A stretch of DNA of 64,000 bases from Phaeosphaeria sp. MPI-PUGE-AT-0046c (GCA_020747045.1 JAGTJN010000019.1:1-64000), one strand, 5' to 3'. Counted from the stretch's first letter, positions 45,623-58,393 are shown. Program-made: numbers and translations. Notes: generated by a model from the letters alone, not told the origin.

Positions 45623-46075
45623 ATGGTTGCCATGTACACTATCGCCGGCCGTCAGGTTGGATCGCACATTGTATGTCTCCTTCCCGCCGCGTTGGAAAAA
45701 AGTTCTCGTACGCGACAGCTCGGGAGCTTCCTCAGGTGACTAACAAGAGGCCCATTCCAGCTCGCAATCGCGACACTGACCGTCACCATTGGCGGCGCCG
45801 TGCTCGCCACGGGCGGCAAGAAGGCCGACGCACCCACCTCGCCTCCCATCAACGCCAAGAGCAAGGACGAGGAGAGCTTTGTCAAGTACGTAGACGCCGT
45901 ATTACATCTCCCGAGATGAGGAGCGCGATCCGCAAGATTCGTTCCGCGCGGGAACTGCTCCGTGGGACGACTTGCGGAGCCCAGCGCATGTGACGTTTGA
46001 TGTGGAATTTGGGGGCTGATTGTGGTTCACAGGCAATACATCGAGAAGGCGGCAGACAAGGTGCAGGGCAAATAA
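45623..46075 (+). CDS. ATP19: ATP synthase subunit k
   Basis: Three short exons (45623..45670, 45761..45885, 46033..46075) encode a 71-aa protein. It opens MVAMYTIAGRQVGSHILAIATLTVTIGGAVLA, one membrane helix preceded by a short N-terminus, and continues with GGKKADAPTSPPINAKSKDEESFVKQYIEKAADKVQGK. The helix followed by KDEE-F-(K/E)-YIEK is the pattern of yeast Atp19, a dimer-specific subunit of the mitochondrial F1Fo ATP synthase. The AUG lies in a good context (CAAAATGG). Size (yeast 68 aa) and helix position agree. The second intron is long for this window (147 nt). It is divergent from the MTFP1-type gene, so two inner-membrane proteins share a promoter region. Confidence 0.88.
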
Positions 46076-46414
46076 GCGCGATGAGATATCACGACGAGAG
46101 AGGTGTTATGTGAGGCGAACGACAGCGAGGCATGTGTAGATACGGAACAAATGAAATGTACCAACGCCGCAGCGACATGTGGGCATGGAGAAGATGAAGA
46201 TCAGAATTCACTCACACCAACACTTTACACATGACTCCGCAGATTGTGAGAGAAAGTAATATCAAGATTCAGAACCAAGCAAGAAACAGCATGCAAAGTA
46301 GGTATCAAGCACTCCCAACCCATCCCAATCCAATCCATCATAATCCCCCAACCCATCATCAAAACATAATCAAAGCGCCCAAACACCATGCTCCTCCCTA
46401 CGGCCCCGCTACTC
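46076..46414. other. Convergent spacer between ATP19 and PCS1
   Basis: Repetitive CCCAACC/CATCC-like motifs occur around 46310-46380. No gene is seen. Confidence 0.5.
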
Positions 46415-48120
46415 CTACTCCTCGTCATCAAACTCAATCTTCCTCGCCATGCTATCCAGCACCTTGCGATAAAACTTGGGCGCCTGGCCCCTCGGGAAAC
46501 ATATCTCCTCGGTCAGATAATCCGGCAACAGGTCCAGGAGCTCCTTATCTCGCTGTTCGTCGAGCAGAGGCTGGTATACAAACTCTGTATCTTCAAACGC
46601 GGTCGGTTCCGAGCTTGAGGCCGGGGTGGCGACAGTGAGGTGGAAATGGAGGGCTGCAAACACATGATGGTCAGTAACGTGCATGGAGTCGGGGGTGGAG
46701 TGAAGGGGAATAGACTTTGAAAAGGGAATATTGGGTACGTACTTCTTCCACCTCCAGTCTGTAAACAATCATATACATCCTCCTCGTCTTCGTTCCGCTT
46801 TACACCCAAGACGACAAGATCGGTAAAGTCGCTGTACAGATCCACTTTCTGCTTAGCGAGCTGTGCTTCTTTGGCTGCCTCGGGTGCGCCGGGGAGCACG
46901 ACACCATTCGAGCGAGGCTTGACGGCACTACCCGGGACGTTCCTCGACTCTGGCTGTACCGAGGAGCGCGCTGCTGCGAGCTTGTTGGAAAGATTCTTGT
47001 TCTCGTTTTGGGCCGTGGTTAGGGAGTCCGTGAGTTTCTTGTTTTCGGAAGTGAGGCGGGTGTTTTCTTTGGACATGGCTGCGAGCTCCTTCTTCATGGA
47101 GGTGAGATCCGATGTGCGGGACTGGAGTTCGGCCATTTGTTGTCGAAGTGCTTTGATAACAGCATCTTGGTCTGCACGAGTTGTTAGCGACAGGACCACA
47201 TACTAGACATCACAACACGACGCACCCTTTGCTGTCTGCTCGGTCCGCTTCTTCAGCTGGTCAAAATTGGACTCTTTTCCCCCGGATGCCGTCTCCTTCA
47301 GTGTGTCGTACTTGACAGTCATGGCCTCCAATTTCCGTGTGAGGTCGCCCACCTTCCGCCGCAGCGCTGGGTCACGCTCAGAATCCGACGCGCTGCCTGC
47401 TCGCCGTGCCCCAGCAGAAGTCTGCCGTGCTCTACTTGGTTGTGCTTGGCCTTGTGCGCGTCGTGCTGATGGCCGTGGTGGTGGTGGCATGCTCTCTGGC
47501 ACGTCATCGATCTCAATTGAGTCTTCCACATCCATCTCGTCCACGTCCAGCTCGGGCTGTGTCTCGGGAATTGTCGCAGGCTCTGCGTCTTCTTCTACGT
47601 GTTTCGACGTCTTCGCTCGCGCCTTAGTCTCCTTCTTCGCCGCCAGCTTGCGCCCTCTCTTCGCAGGTGCCGCCGTCTCTGTCATTTCCTCGTCCTGCGC
47701 CTTTTGCACCTTCGCAGGTCTGCCCCGCTTCGTCGTCTTTGCAAGCGCAGCAGCCTCTTCCTCTTCAAAGTCATCCACCTCCTCTGTATCACTCCCATTC
47801 ACAGCATTGCGCTCAGCAAGGGCCTTGCGACCAGTTTTGGCAGGCGCCTTCTTCGCGACTGCCGCATTGGTCTTGTTGGGTCCCAACACGCTCGAACCGC
47901 TCACTCGACGCGTCGCTGTCTTGCCTTTGGCGGTGGCTTTCGTCGCTGGGGCATTTGTTTTGGTTTGTGCGGCTTTTCCACGCGCTTTCTTCGCAGGCGC
48001 TTTGTTCTCGGCATTCGATTCAGGCGTGGGCAGCGCGTTGAGTTCGTCCTGCGTCATTTCGTCTTCCGAGGCCGAGTCTACAGTGAAGGAGATATTCGCC
48101 ATCGCACTGCGAGGCGCCAT
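46415..48120 (-). CDS. pcs1: Monopolin complex subunit Csm1/Pcs1
   Basis: Exons 48120..47226, 47171..46743 and 46653..46415 encode 520 aa. The first 250 residues are low-complexity, rich in Ala/Lys and acidic stretches (AT-hook-like KRGRPAKV and KRGRKLAAKK). A long coiled coil follows (about 265-375: LRRKVGDLTRKLEAMTVKYDTL, MKKELAAMSKENTRLTSENKKL). The C-terminal globular domain carries KVDLYSDFTDLVVLGVKR, EEDVYDCLQTGGGRTLHFHL (formed over the last splice), FVYQPLLDEQRD and LPDYLTEEICFPR, matching the Csm1/Pcs1 domain. The complex clamps microtubule sites at kinetochores and helps hold rDNA and pericentric chromatin; in fission yeast it is Pcs1-Mde4. Compared with yeast Csm1 (190 aa) the basic N-terminus is a filamentous-fungal extension. 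Confidence 0.87.
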
Positions 48121-48643
48121 ATTGTGCGATTACTCTGGTGTCGAAATGTTGTGGTTGTTGTTTCGTTGCTGAATTCGCGTCATGCGATAGACGGCACAAA
48201 GGTGGGATGCATGTAAACAACAGGGCCCGAGCGTCCCTTCCCGAAGTGGAGCACTTGCTCGTGCCGCCAACGGAAATAACGCCACGGAGTACACCAACTG
48301 CAGACTTGTATACTGTAGCTTCAACGAATGGATAAATGACATTCTTCTGATGTCGCTGTTCTTGTTCGATCTTCCTTCCAGCTGTTCACACGACACTGCC
48401 TAGCAACGCCTCGTAGTCTTCCTCCCAGTCAACACATGCGCAATCAAACAGCTAAGGTCTATCTCCAACACCATCCAAGGGAAACTTCAACGCCATACAC
48501 CATCCTCCATCTCCTCGTAGCTGTGACGTAACCACCAGACCGGTGCGGTCTACACGTCATAACCACCAAAGTCGCCATGAAATAAAACAACGCCCAACCC
48601 TTTGCCACAAGATGACTCCCTCTTTACTCCCAATCCCCTCCCC
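48121..48643. promoter_or_regulatory. Divergent promoter of PCS1 and the SDR gene
   Basis: 523 bases between start codons on opposite strands. No coding frame or recognised site. Confidence 0.4.
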
Positions 48644-49423
48644 ATGTCGTCCACCAACTACTCCTTCACCACCGCCCTCGTGACCGGCGGCGGCGGCGGC
48701 ATCGGCAAAGCCCTCTCCGCCCAACTCATCCGCGACGGCAAAAAAGTCCTCCTAGCAGGCCGCACAGAATCCAACCTGCAGTCGACTGCCCGCGAAATCG
48801 GCGCCGCAGGATACTACGTCCTCGACACAGGCGACATATCATCTATCCCCTCCTTCATCGCCAAAGTCGTCGCCGACCACCCCGATCTCGACTGCCTGAT
48901 CAACAACGCCGGCGTCCAGCGGCCACTAGACGTCAACAAGGACGAGGCACAGCCCTTCGTCCAAAAAGCCGACCAGGAAATCGACATCAACATCCGCGGA
49001 CCAATGCACTTGACTCTCCATCTTCTTCCCCATCTCCGCACAAAGCCCCACGCGCTAATCGTCAACATCTCCTCCGTCCTCGGCTTCGTGCCCTTCAGCA
49101 TCATCAACCCCGTGTACAACGGCACCAAGGCATGGGTGCATTTCTGGTCCATGGCGCTGCGGGAGCAGCTCAAGGAAAGTAGTGTGAGCGTGGTGGAGAT
49201 TGCGCCGCCGACGGTGGCGACGGATTTGCACCGCGAGAGGGAGGATCCGGACGATAATAAAAAGGAGAAGAATCAGGGCGCGTTGAGCGTGGATGAGTTT
49301 GTGGACGAAGTGAGGGGCAAGTGGAGGGCGGGGAGCGAGATGATCGGCGCGGGCATGGCGGATGGTATTGTGAGGGAGTGGGAAGGGGGGATGGGGAGGG
49401 TATTTGCGGAGAAGGTGAAATGA
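48644..49423 (+). CDS. Short-chain dehydrogenase/reductase (DltE-like)
   Basis: An intronless gene for a 259-aa classical SDR. The cofactor motif is TALVTGGGGGIGKAL at about residues 9-23, LLAGR follows strand 2, NNAGV stands at the usual place, and the catalytic set is Ser in VNISSVLGF plus Tyr and Lys in VYNGTKAW. The length and motif spacing match short NAD(P)-dependent oxidoreductases of the DltE/oxidoreductase type. The substrate is not known. The frame is open for 14 codons before the chosen Met, but these lack an ATG. High GC and strongly C-ending codons mark it as well expressed or simply GC-biased compared with neighbours. Confidence 0.9.
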   Translation: MSSTNYSFTTALVTGGGGGIGKALSAQLIRDGKKVLLAGRTESNLQSTAREIGAAGYYVLDTGDISSIPSFIAKVVADHPDLDCLINNAGVQRPLDVNKDEAQPFVQKADQEIDINIRGPMHLTLHLLPHLRTKPHALIVNISSVLGFVPFSIINPVYNGTKAWVHFWSMALREQLKESSVSVVEIAPPTVATDLHREREDPDDNKKEKNQGALSVDEFVDEVRGKWRAGSEMIGAGMADGIVREWEGGMGRVFAEKVK

Positions 49424-49726
49424 TGTGCTTATACTTGTATTAGTAGAACTCTTTGTGATGATAATGCGATGTAGTGCACAAAATACGGTCATGAGATGTC
49501 AATAGTACTAGTGCCGTATATCACCAGCTCCTTCGTAAGAATCAGGAAAATCGTTTTGTTGTTGCAAAGGTGTTTATTTCCTCGTGGTCAAATGGCCTCA
49601 TCGAGAGACCGCGACGCGAAGGCAGGAGGTATACTACACTACATGCGCTTTTGTAAGCTCCAAAAGCCAACCCAGAACGCCAAATTATACATGCCATCGT
49701 CAAATCATTACATCCCCATATCTTAT
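49424..49726. other. Convergent spacer between SDR and chitin synthase
   Basis: Contains the 3' flanks of both genes; nothing else is seen. Confidence 0.5.
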
Positions 49727-52700
49727 TTACCTGCCAACACTGCTTCCACTCCAACTACTCGGCGCCATACTGCTCAACTTGCTCTTCACAGAGCTGCCGC
49801 TCATCCAACTCGTCAGACCCCCTCCACCACCGAAACCAAAGCCCAACTTGGACCTCCATCCGCCCAACCTCCTACCCCCACCCAGGTTCGTGCGGCCCTT
49901 CTTGTCTTCCATGCGGTCCTCCCATTTAAGCTTCGTCTCCATGAGCGTGTGGATCCAGTTGATGACCAGGAAAGTCGTGGACCCAATGGCTCGGAAGAAA
50001 GCGAGACCGGCCACGGCCCACAAGATGAAGGTGAGGTAGAAATTGTTGGTGACTTTGCGGTTGCCGTATGCCTCCGATACAGCCATGGCGAGCACTGCGT
50101 TGGAGATGAGCCAGATGACGACCATGTACGTACGCACAGCACGATAGTAATCTTCTTGCTGTTGCGATTCCGAGATTGGTGGTGAAGGAACTTCCACGCG
50201 GTCGCGGAGGTTACGAAGGGCTTCGTCGTACCCAGAGTCAATATCCAGTTGTTCCGAAGGCATCTCGAGCTCCACCACGTTCTTCGTCTTTCCTTTGGCA
50301 TCACCCAGATCCGTCTTCGCCACATTGTCTCCCTTGGTACCCCAGGTAATGTCGTGAGTATTGCAGAAAGCGTACACCTGCAGAGTAGCGATGTAAGATG
50401 GAAGCAATGCAAAGTACTGCGCCGACGAGGTGAACATGTGCCAGGGGTCAAAGTACATGAAGGACATGAGGAAGTAAAGACCGATAGTAGTCGCCGACGA
50501 AATGATGAGGTTGGTGAAGACGTTGTTACCGATTTCCTTCTTCGCCTTGGGATCCTTGAGTTGCACAACGACAATGTAGATGGAAGCGAACGTCGTATAG
50601 GCCATGATAACGCCATACATGATCATGCTCCAGAAGAACATCTTCTTAGCCCCCTGCGGTCGGTTGCCCATCGACAAGATAAATTGCATGCAGATGAGTA
50701 GCGTGCACGTGTACCGCAGGATGTAGAAGACGTATTTGCCAATGTTGTGCCCAAAGGGATCCAGTTCGGGATCTGATAGCGAGCCGGCGACGAAGTAAAA
50801 GGTCAGGTAGAAGTTGGCCAGGGAGAAGAAGGTGAACAGGAGCTGCACGAACTGGTAGATGAATTCGATGTGCAGGAGGATCTTGCGCCAGATTGTGTGA
50901 TCGGTGTACCAGACTTGCTTGAAGTGGAGGAGGGAGTAGACTGCAGCGAAGAAAGCTCCATTGAGCCATCGACGACGTTGTGAGATAAATTCAGGGACGG
51001 TGTCTAGAAAATGTTAGCCCTGTGTCATGCTGGTTCCATGTAAAAAACTCACCAGGTACATCGGTCTCTCCAGTCGCAGCCTTGACATATTTCAAGACCC
51101 ATTGTTCGCTACGCTTTGCGACCAGCTCCCAACACAAGATACGATCTTCAGCGAGGTACATGTTCGCGGTGAAAACATCTGCATCTTGACCGTGCAGCGT
51201 CTCGCCCTTGAAGTACTGGCTGAGAGGTCCATGACCAGTGTGGTCATTCTGCAGGGCGTGATAACGGTATGCTGACAGCGCACCTGGCAAAACAGTAATG
51301 TAGCCAAACACCGATTCTAGTGGCTTGTCAAGAATGTTGGACATCTTGTACTCGAAGTTCTGCGACGCAACCAGTGGGTTGAGAAGTCCTAACCACGCCT
51401 TTCCCTTACCAGCCTTGATCTCACCTGCAGCACCAGCTACCGATGAGTCTGTGTCGAAGGCCTTCCACAGATGGTACAGCGCTTTTGGTCCTGGCTTGGT
51501 TCCAACGTCCAGAAGAATGCACACATTAGGGTTCAGTGCGCGGCCGAAGGCGTTGAAGAACCAACGATGGGAATTGAGCTTCTTTTGGTTCTTCTCCTTG
51601 AGACAAAAGATCATCTGGCAAGGCACGATGCCCTTCTCTGCACCCTTGAATTTGAGATCCGCGTCTAGTGAAACCTGGGTGGTGTACTCGTAGACGTGGG
51701 CGGTGACCTCCTTCTGGTTGACGTGGTTCTTTGCAATACCTTCCTGGAAGCATCCCATTGCGGCAATCGCATCAAGCGTACGAGGATGCACTTTGCCACG
51801 GCCATCAGAAATGATGCACACAACAATCTTCTGCCAGCCGTCCTTGCCCCATGTTCGCGACTTCATACGAGAGCAGAAGTGGCTGATGTTTTGCATGACT
51901 CCGTGCATGGTGCGCGTGAAGTCGATCTCGTTCTCGTTGTACATGGTGATGCAGATGAACAGCTCAGTTTCGCGCGGGTTGCCAACATTCTGTCGCAGCT
52001 TGTAGCCTCGGTCCACAAAGTCGTCTGGGTCGCAGGTCACGGCTGTGTAGCGCATGTGGGTGAATTCGATGTCGTCGCGTCGCGGAAGGAAGCTGTAAAG
52101 GATGGTGGGAATCTTACACTCGAGGATGAGTTCACCATTAATCAAGCGGACTTCCTTCTTCGTCATGACAGCATCTCGGGCACCACGCCTTGTTTGCGCG
52201 CCGTCTGGTGCGGGTCCATAATGCTCGACCTTCTCATCGACTGTTGTGTACACATCTGTATACGTATCGTCTGACATGTAAGAGGCACGCGAATCCAGAT
52301 CTGGCCGGCTGTGACCCCGATCAGTGAACACATCGTCATCGTCGATTGGGATCGAGGTCATGTCGGTCATGTCCATGGTCATCTCTGAGTCGCGAGAGGT
52401 GGGCCTCGCACCACCAGAGAATAAAGGTGCAGGAGGCAGTGGGCGCTTGGGACTACCTGGTCGACCGCCACCATATCTTGATGACGGGGTTCCAGGTCGA
52501 GGGCTGCCATTCAAGTCTGCTGGCTCGTACGAGACGGTCGAGGCGGCTGGCCGCGAGTAGTCAGTTGATGTGCGTGTGGGTGAGTACGGCCGTCCAGGCG
52601 CTGGTCGGTCAGGTGACAACGGCCTCCGGTATGGAACGTATGACGGCGAATCCTCTGCAGGGGGAGGCATGTTTGGTGCCGTGTCAAGCACGGATGGTGT

Positions 52701-53278
52701 CCGCGATAATGACACTGATGTGGCTGTGGGATGATATGTGCGTGTCGGTGATGGTGGTCTATGTGTATGATACAATGGTAAGCCTGTGTTACACTCCCGT
52801 CTTGACTTTGAAGGAGACATGCGGTCCACGAACCGAGTCTTTAGCGTCTTCCTCGCCGGCATCTGCGACGAAGGACCGCCAGCAGCGCCTGCACTTGAGC
52901 TGGAGTTGAGCGCATCGCCGGCCTCTCGCAAGAAGTCGACGATGTTGGACTCGGCGTCTTTGCGCCTGCCAATCTCTGAAGGCGTCATGCGCTTGCCCAG
53001 CGCTGCTGTGGTGCTGTTCGCGCCCGACATGATTGAAGCCGACTCTTCGAAAGAGGGTCTTCTGTGTAAGGAGAGAAGATGAGTATGAGAGGAATGACGA
53101 GTGTGAAAGAATGAGAAACGTGGGATGATACTCACGGCATGTAGCTGTGGCTGTCGTCGACGTTTGTCAACAAGCGCATTGTTGACCCTCCTTGCATGGC
53201 CGGCGAATGGCTATCCTCGTCGTCGTATGCAGGTGGCCGTCCATAGTGTGCACCGTCCGAAGGGTTGGACCGGTCCAT
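49727..53278 (-). CDS. chsB: Chitin synthase, class III type
   Basis: Exons 53278..53136, 53061..51053 and 51003..49727 encode 1142 aa. After a long Pro/Ser/Arg-rich cytosolic N-terminus (about 320 aa with Tyr-Asp-Asp repeats) comes EHYGPAPDGAQTRRGAR and KKEVRLINGELILECKIP, then the family-2 glycosyltransferase region with MRYTAVTCDPDDF, ICITMYNENE, LNSHRWFFNAFGRAL and AEDRILCWEL. The QRRRW product-binding motif is encoded just after the second intron, which splits VPDTVPEF. The C-terminal part has about seven membrane helices (LLFTFFSLANFYLTFYF, GLYFLMSFMYFDPWHMF). It polymerises UDP-GlcNAc into chitin at hyphal tips and septa. Class III is judged from the EHYGP/LINGELILECKIP wording; class I is the alternative. 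Typical class III enzymes are nearer 900 aa, so an unseen intron in the N-terminal part is possible. Confidence 0.9.
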
Positions 53279-53905
53279 GGCGTCTTGTGTGACGGTGTTG
53301 TTCTTGCGCGGAGACGCGTCGCAATCGTAAAAATAAAAACGCGCAATGGGTATCTCAGAATGCAGCGAGTAAGTGAATCAGTGTTTCGCCACCTGTGTAA
53401 TGAATGCGCTCCAGAAATGCGATATGAATGTTCCTCGAGGGCAGGCTGATGTTGCGGTGCGGCTGTGCCGGCCGCTGGACGCTTGTTTAGATCACGGGCG
53501 TTGTCTGAGCAACAGGAGGAAGCTACGACCATGTGTGCCTGCCGACCCATGCTGCGACCAAGCGTGGGGCTGAAACAACGAGAACAAACCTCCGAATGCG
53601 GGTCATCAATATTCGACCCGTACCACCGTTTTGTCTGCGAACATGCACAGCATCTGACCATCCTTGCTATAGACGCTCGCTTAGGTAGCTTCAAGTTATG
53701 GTTGATGGCTAGCATCTCATCACCAGGACGACATCACTAGACTTCGCTGCGCTACTGCTGAAGCGCCACCAGACGACGCGTGGAAAGATGCGGAGAGAGA
53801 TCCGCTATGTCGATCCGGCAATGAAGTTGCAGACGGCGCATTGTGGGAGCATAAACACGCATTACGAAAGCCGACCCATCATCATCTCATCCCATGTCAA
53901 CAACC
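53279..53905. other. Intergenic between chitin synthase and monooxygenase genes
   Basis: Holds the chitin-synthase promoter and the 3' end of the FAD monooxygenase gene, on the same strand. No supported frame was found. Confidence 0.45.
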
Positions 53906-56117
53906 TCATCCAACAAAAACTCCCTTAAAATACTGCTCCACCCCCTCAAATCCCTCCTCATCCACACTATCAATATGCCCCGTGTATTGATCTGGCCTGG
54001 TCACTACCACACACCCACTCTCCCGATTGATACCGTACCCCTTATATGCATCCTCAAACCCCTCATGATAGCTCTCGTCATCCACATACACTGAATCATA
54101 GTCCCAGCCCAATCGCTCATCAAACGGATGCAACACATCCGGAAAATCGCGGAGTAGTTCCACGTCTGCCCTGCTCGATGCATGGCACGTCAAAATGTCA
54201 ACATTTTTGTAGAGATGGGGCGCAAGGAAGGTCGATTCAGCGAGACGGTGACAAAATGCTCGGAGACGAGTTTGTTGCTGTGAGCTGGCGACGTGGCCTG
54301 CGAATATAATCAAGCGGAAACGCCCATCGCTCTTCAGTTTCTGCTGGAATTGCCATGGCCGGGCGTCGCTCTGGTTCAAGACTTGGTAGCTGGGGAATCT
54401 CATGCCCAACTTGACGCCCGTTGCGAGCTCTTGGCGTCCGACAATCTTGGTTGATTGATTCGAGGACACATCTGTGCCATCGCCTTCATCAGTTGCGTTG
54501 CCGGGTTTGGCGACCAGCATGCTGGCGCCGTAGTCAACGGAGAGGCCTGATGCGAACATGTTCCCCTTCAGAAACGCTTCTTTGAACTCGTCCATATTCA
54601 CGCCCTCTTCGTCCATCACGTCCTTGGCTGGGCGTCCAGAAAAGAGACGTGAGAATTTGTGGTCGAAGGCGATGAGATCTTGCGCGATCTGGCGTCGTTC
54701 AGATTGATATGTCTTGAGAATGGAGGGCTGTGCAATCCCTTTGACCACAAGACCAATTTTCCACCCCAGATTAAACGAATCTTGCATACTGACGTTCATG
54801 CCCTGTCCTGCTTTTGGCGAATGAGTATGCACCGCGTCTCCAGCAAGAAAAACACGGTTCTGGTAGTCAAAGTTGGTGCCCACGCGCTGTCCGATTTGGT
54901 ACGCGGTCCACCAGTCGCAGTATTGGTAGGTGATGTTGTAGGGTGCAATGATCTTCTGTGCAGCTTTGATGATGGTGTCAGGTGTGATTTGGGAGCGGTC
55001 AGCGCGGCCACTGGCATCGGGCTTGATCTCGGTGAGCTGGATGTAGAGTCTGACGAGTTTGTTCTCGCGTGGGATGACCATTAGGGAGCCCGAGGAGGCG
55101 CTGTGGACTGCGCAACGCATGCGAATGTCGGGGAAGTCGGTAATAGGGATGATGTCTGTATCTCCATCAGTTGATGATTTTTGAGCAGCGCATTTTCACG
55201 CACCGAGTACGCCCCAGATGAAGTCTGTGGGCTCGCCTTCGAGCTGGAAGCCAAGCTGTCTTCGTGTCCAGCTGTGAGCACCATCGCAACCAACCATGTA
55301 CTTGGCCTTGACGGTCTCCGACTTGCCCTCCCTTTCCCTACTATTCGCGATCAGATCATCCGTATCATCTTCAGCCAGATTACTCCGGAAGAGTCCGTCG
55401 CTGATCTCTGAACTCTTGCTTTGCGCAGGTTTCGCCTCTTCCTCTGTTAGATGCCTCAATTGGACGGTGATTGGATAGTTGTCAGAAGAGTGATCATCGC
55501 AATTGTCGGCAATGTGCAGTGATTCTGGTACCACTGCGCGCTCGACACGGAGGGTGTCTCTAGAGTGCTTCTTGATGTGGTCCAGGAAAAACCGCTCGAT
55601 ACGCCCTTGGTGTAGAACAATCTGCGTAAAACGCGATAAACCCACTGGGACATCTGGTACGCGGGCAGAGCGTCGTATTACGCCATCTTCGCCGGGGTTC
55701 TAGACATCTTAGCTGCAAAGCAGGACATTTCATGCCTTCAACATACCCACATACACATCTGATCAAAGTCAGCTAGTAGTCACAAAGAGAGTGGTGCGAC
55801 ATGCCAAGAACTGGCACATTCGTGCTGTAGGCTGGGTCTCAAAACTCCTGAAATCCCACAAGTCAATTCCCACATACCTCAATCATATGATTCGCCTCTT
55901 TCCACACCCGATCTGCGAATCCAAAGCTGTCGAAGATCTCCAAACTTCTGATCTGGAGGCCATCAGCCTGGCCTGCGAATATCTTCGTCGATCTCTTGTC
56001 CACAATTCGTGCGTCAATGCCACACCGCGCCATCCACGCAGCCATCATCATGCCCGCAGGCCCAGCCCCAACAATGAGCACGTCGCATTTCGACTCTATA
56101 ATCTCTTGGGCTGTCAT
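53906..56117 (-). CDS. Phenol 2-monooxygenase-type FAD hydroxylase
   Basis: Four exons (56117..55878, 55758..55747, 55699..55204, 55155..53906) encode 665 aa. FAD binding is shown by DVLIVGAGPAGMMMAAWMARCGI near residue 11, by VGCDGAHSWTRRQLG in the middle and by FLAGDAVHTHSPKAGQGMNVSMQDSFNLGWK at about 350. The C-terminus (DGRFRLIIFAGH and on) is the thioredoxin-like domain of phenol hydroxylases. Enzymes of this group hydroxylate phenols or similar aromatics with NADPH and O2. The second exon has only 12 nt and supplies MCMW, which with the next exon makes the family's MCMWNPGEDG-IRRSARVPDVPVGLSRF stretch. Without it the motif would be lost. The DIIPITDFPD segment is rebuilt by the last splice. 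Confidence 0.9.
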
Positions 56118-56843
56118 GGCTGTGGCTGTATATTCGTTGCTAGTGTAGCGGATAAGCTACCCCGCACTGCGGGGTTCTTGTGTGTATGAGGGAGTGAGAC
56201 GGTGGCAGGCTGGTCTATGGGCAGGCTGATTGCCCGGTTTCACTTTATACTCCATGGCCTGACCGGTAATAAGATATACATACCCGGTTGTATGCACGGC
56301 GATACTTTTCGGCGAAGTTGCAAGCTTGCCCAGCCCCCAATTGTCCAAGAGGCATTGAGCAGGTTTACCCCACACCACACCACTGCCTAGTCGACCGGCC
56401 AAATTTGTACCTATGACGCCCTCGATGAATTCTCGCTCTCTGATTCGCATATGAACACACCGCTTTTCGCATTGGCTCGCACTACTGACTTCAGAAATGA
56501 CTGCATTAAGTCATGCCCCAAGGCAAATGTGAATCTCTATAGTGTATTAAATACCAGCGTCTTACATAGCACCAATGCTATCCACAGCTACTTTAAAAGA
56601 AGTCCTATTGACGACTTTCATTAATGAGATAGTAACAAGAAGAATGCTTATTCTGTTCATAAATGCCCGAATGAGCCTCGTAGCTGTGTATCCAAGCTTG
56701 TACATCTGGTATGAGGTTTGCAACCCTCCACACTTGGTAACCCATCCTCACTTTCATACTCGGTCTATTAATAGAGTACATTGGCAATCTGCGGCTGTCG
56801 CTGGCCAAAAGTTTCCCCATCTTCTCAATGTTGCAGACCTCGA
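56118..56843. other. Intergenic, no gene seen
   Basis: Promoter side of the monooxygenase and 3' side of the helicase gene. A plus-strand open frame at 56575-56943 overlaps the helicase 3' end and was rejected. Confidence 0.45.
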
Positions 56844-58362
56844 TTACGTTTTTGCCTCTGCCGCATCACAAGCTGTCGAGAAAATGTCTAATAGCTCCGT
56901 GAAATCGCAAACATCCATCGACTCGAAGACACCAGAAGTGTAGACTTTCAGGGCCGTTGCGCGAGGACTTTTGATCCCAAATGCTACCTTGGCCAGAAAA
57001 CGAGGATCATCTCGGACGCTAATCTTCTCCAACACCTGGTGAATTTTGGCCGGATCTGGGGGTTGGGGTGGCTCATTTGGTAGTATCACTTGCCGATGTT
57101 CCTCACACCAGGTACAATGTCCACATTCTTTTGGTGCACTGTTGCCGGTCTCCCCAAAGTACTCTGCAAGCGCACGGGAGTAGCACTTTTTGTCAGTGAT
57201 GAGGTCGATGAGCGCTTTAGTGCGGGCAAGGTTCATCTCTTCTGTGGATCCCATGCTCACATCTACCTGTTCGATGATGTTCTCGATCTCCTCTGCCGTT
57301 GAAGGCAGCGGCCGCGCCAGGCGAAAGCTGTTCTGGACTCCCTCAGTCTTGAGCTCAATAGCGCCCTGTTCGTTCCACTGATTCAGCTTCCGCACAATAT
57401 CAGCTCGCTCCACCTTTGAGGCCTTCGCGAGGTCGTCCACCGCGACGTGAGTCCAGGTTGTAGCTTTCATCGCGGCCCGTTTGATAATAGCTGCCGTGGA
57501 AGTTGTATCGTTCCGAAGTGCATTAGCATCTTTGGTCTTGTATTTGTAAGTACTATACAATGTGCCGGCAGCACGGAATAGTTTGAAGTGTAGCTCTAAC
57601 TGAGCATATATGATGCCGAGTACGATTGGACCAATGTCAACTTCTTTCGATTGCGAGTACATCGAGACTGTGAACGTATCACCAGTTTTGAGCTTCCTGT
57701 GCTCGGGTGAACACAAATCCTCCATCAAGAGCTTGAGGGAGCGTCGCGACGGGCGTGCGCCATAGGTGAATATGTTCCGAAGGTGAAAGTCCTTGGTGGC
57801 AAGGTAGAACATGCAGACACTGGGTTTTCCATCGCGCCCAGCCCTGCCAATCTGTTGACTGTACGATTCGATACTGTCTGGTATGTCGAAGTGCACAATA
57901 TTGCGGATGTCTGGTTTATCAATCCCCATACCGAAGGCTATAGTGGCAACAACAATCATGTTTTTGCTTGCCAAGAAGTCATCTTGTGTCTTTGTACGCA
58001 CCTCTGTAGACATGCCTGCATGGTAGGGCCGTGCTGAAAATCCTCGATGCAAAAGGTCATCCGCCAACGTCTCCGCTCCTTTTTGTTGTGTAACATACAC
58101 AATAGTCGATCCCGGGTATCTGCGAAGATGGGCAACAAGTTTCGACTTGTAGTCAGTGCCCTTGGGATTTGCCTCAGCAAGCAAGCGCAGGTTGGGGCGA
58201 TACATTGTTGTCTGGAAGAGGCCATCGCTGGGAATCGAGAAAGCATGGCGTATGTCTTTGGAGACTTTATCTGTTGCTGTAGCGGTGAGACATATCACTC
58301 TTTCCACCTCGGCCTCCTTTGCGAAACGAGCGATCTTGAGGTAGTCTGGGCGAAAAGAATGA

Positions 58363-58393
<31 letters not shown>

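Noticed and set aside
47267..48216. Long plus-strand frames opposite PCS1
   Set aside because: Antisense shadows of the Ala/Lys-rich coding sequence; no independent support.
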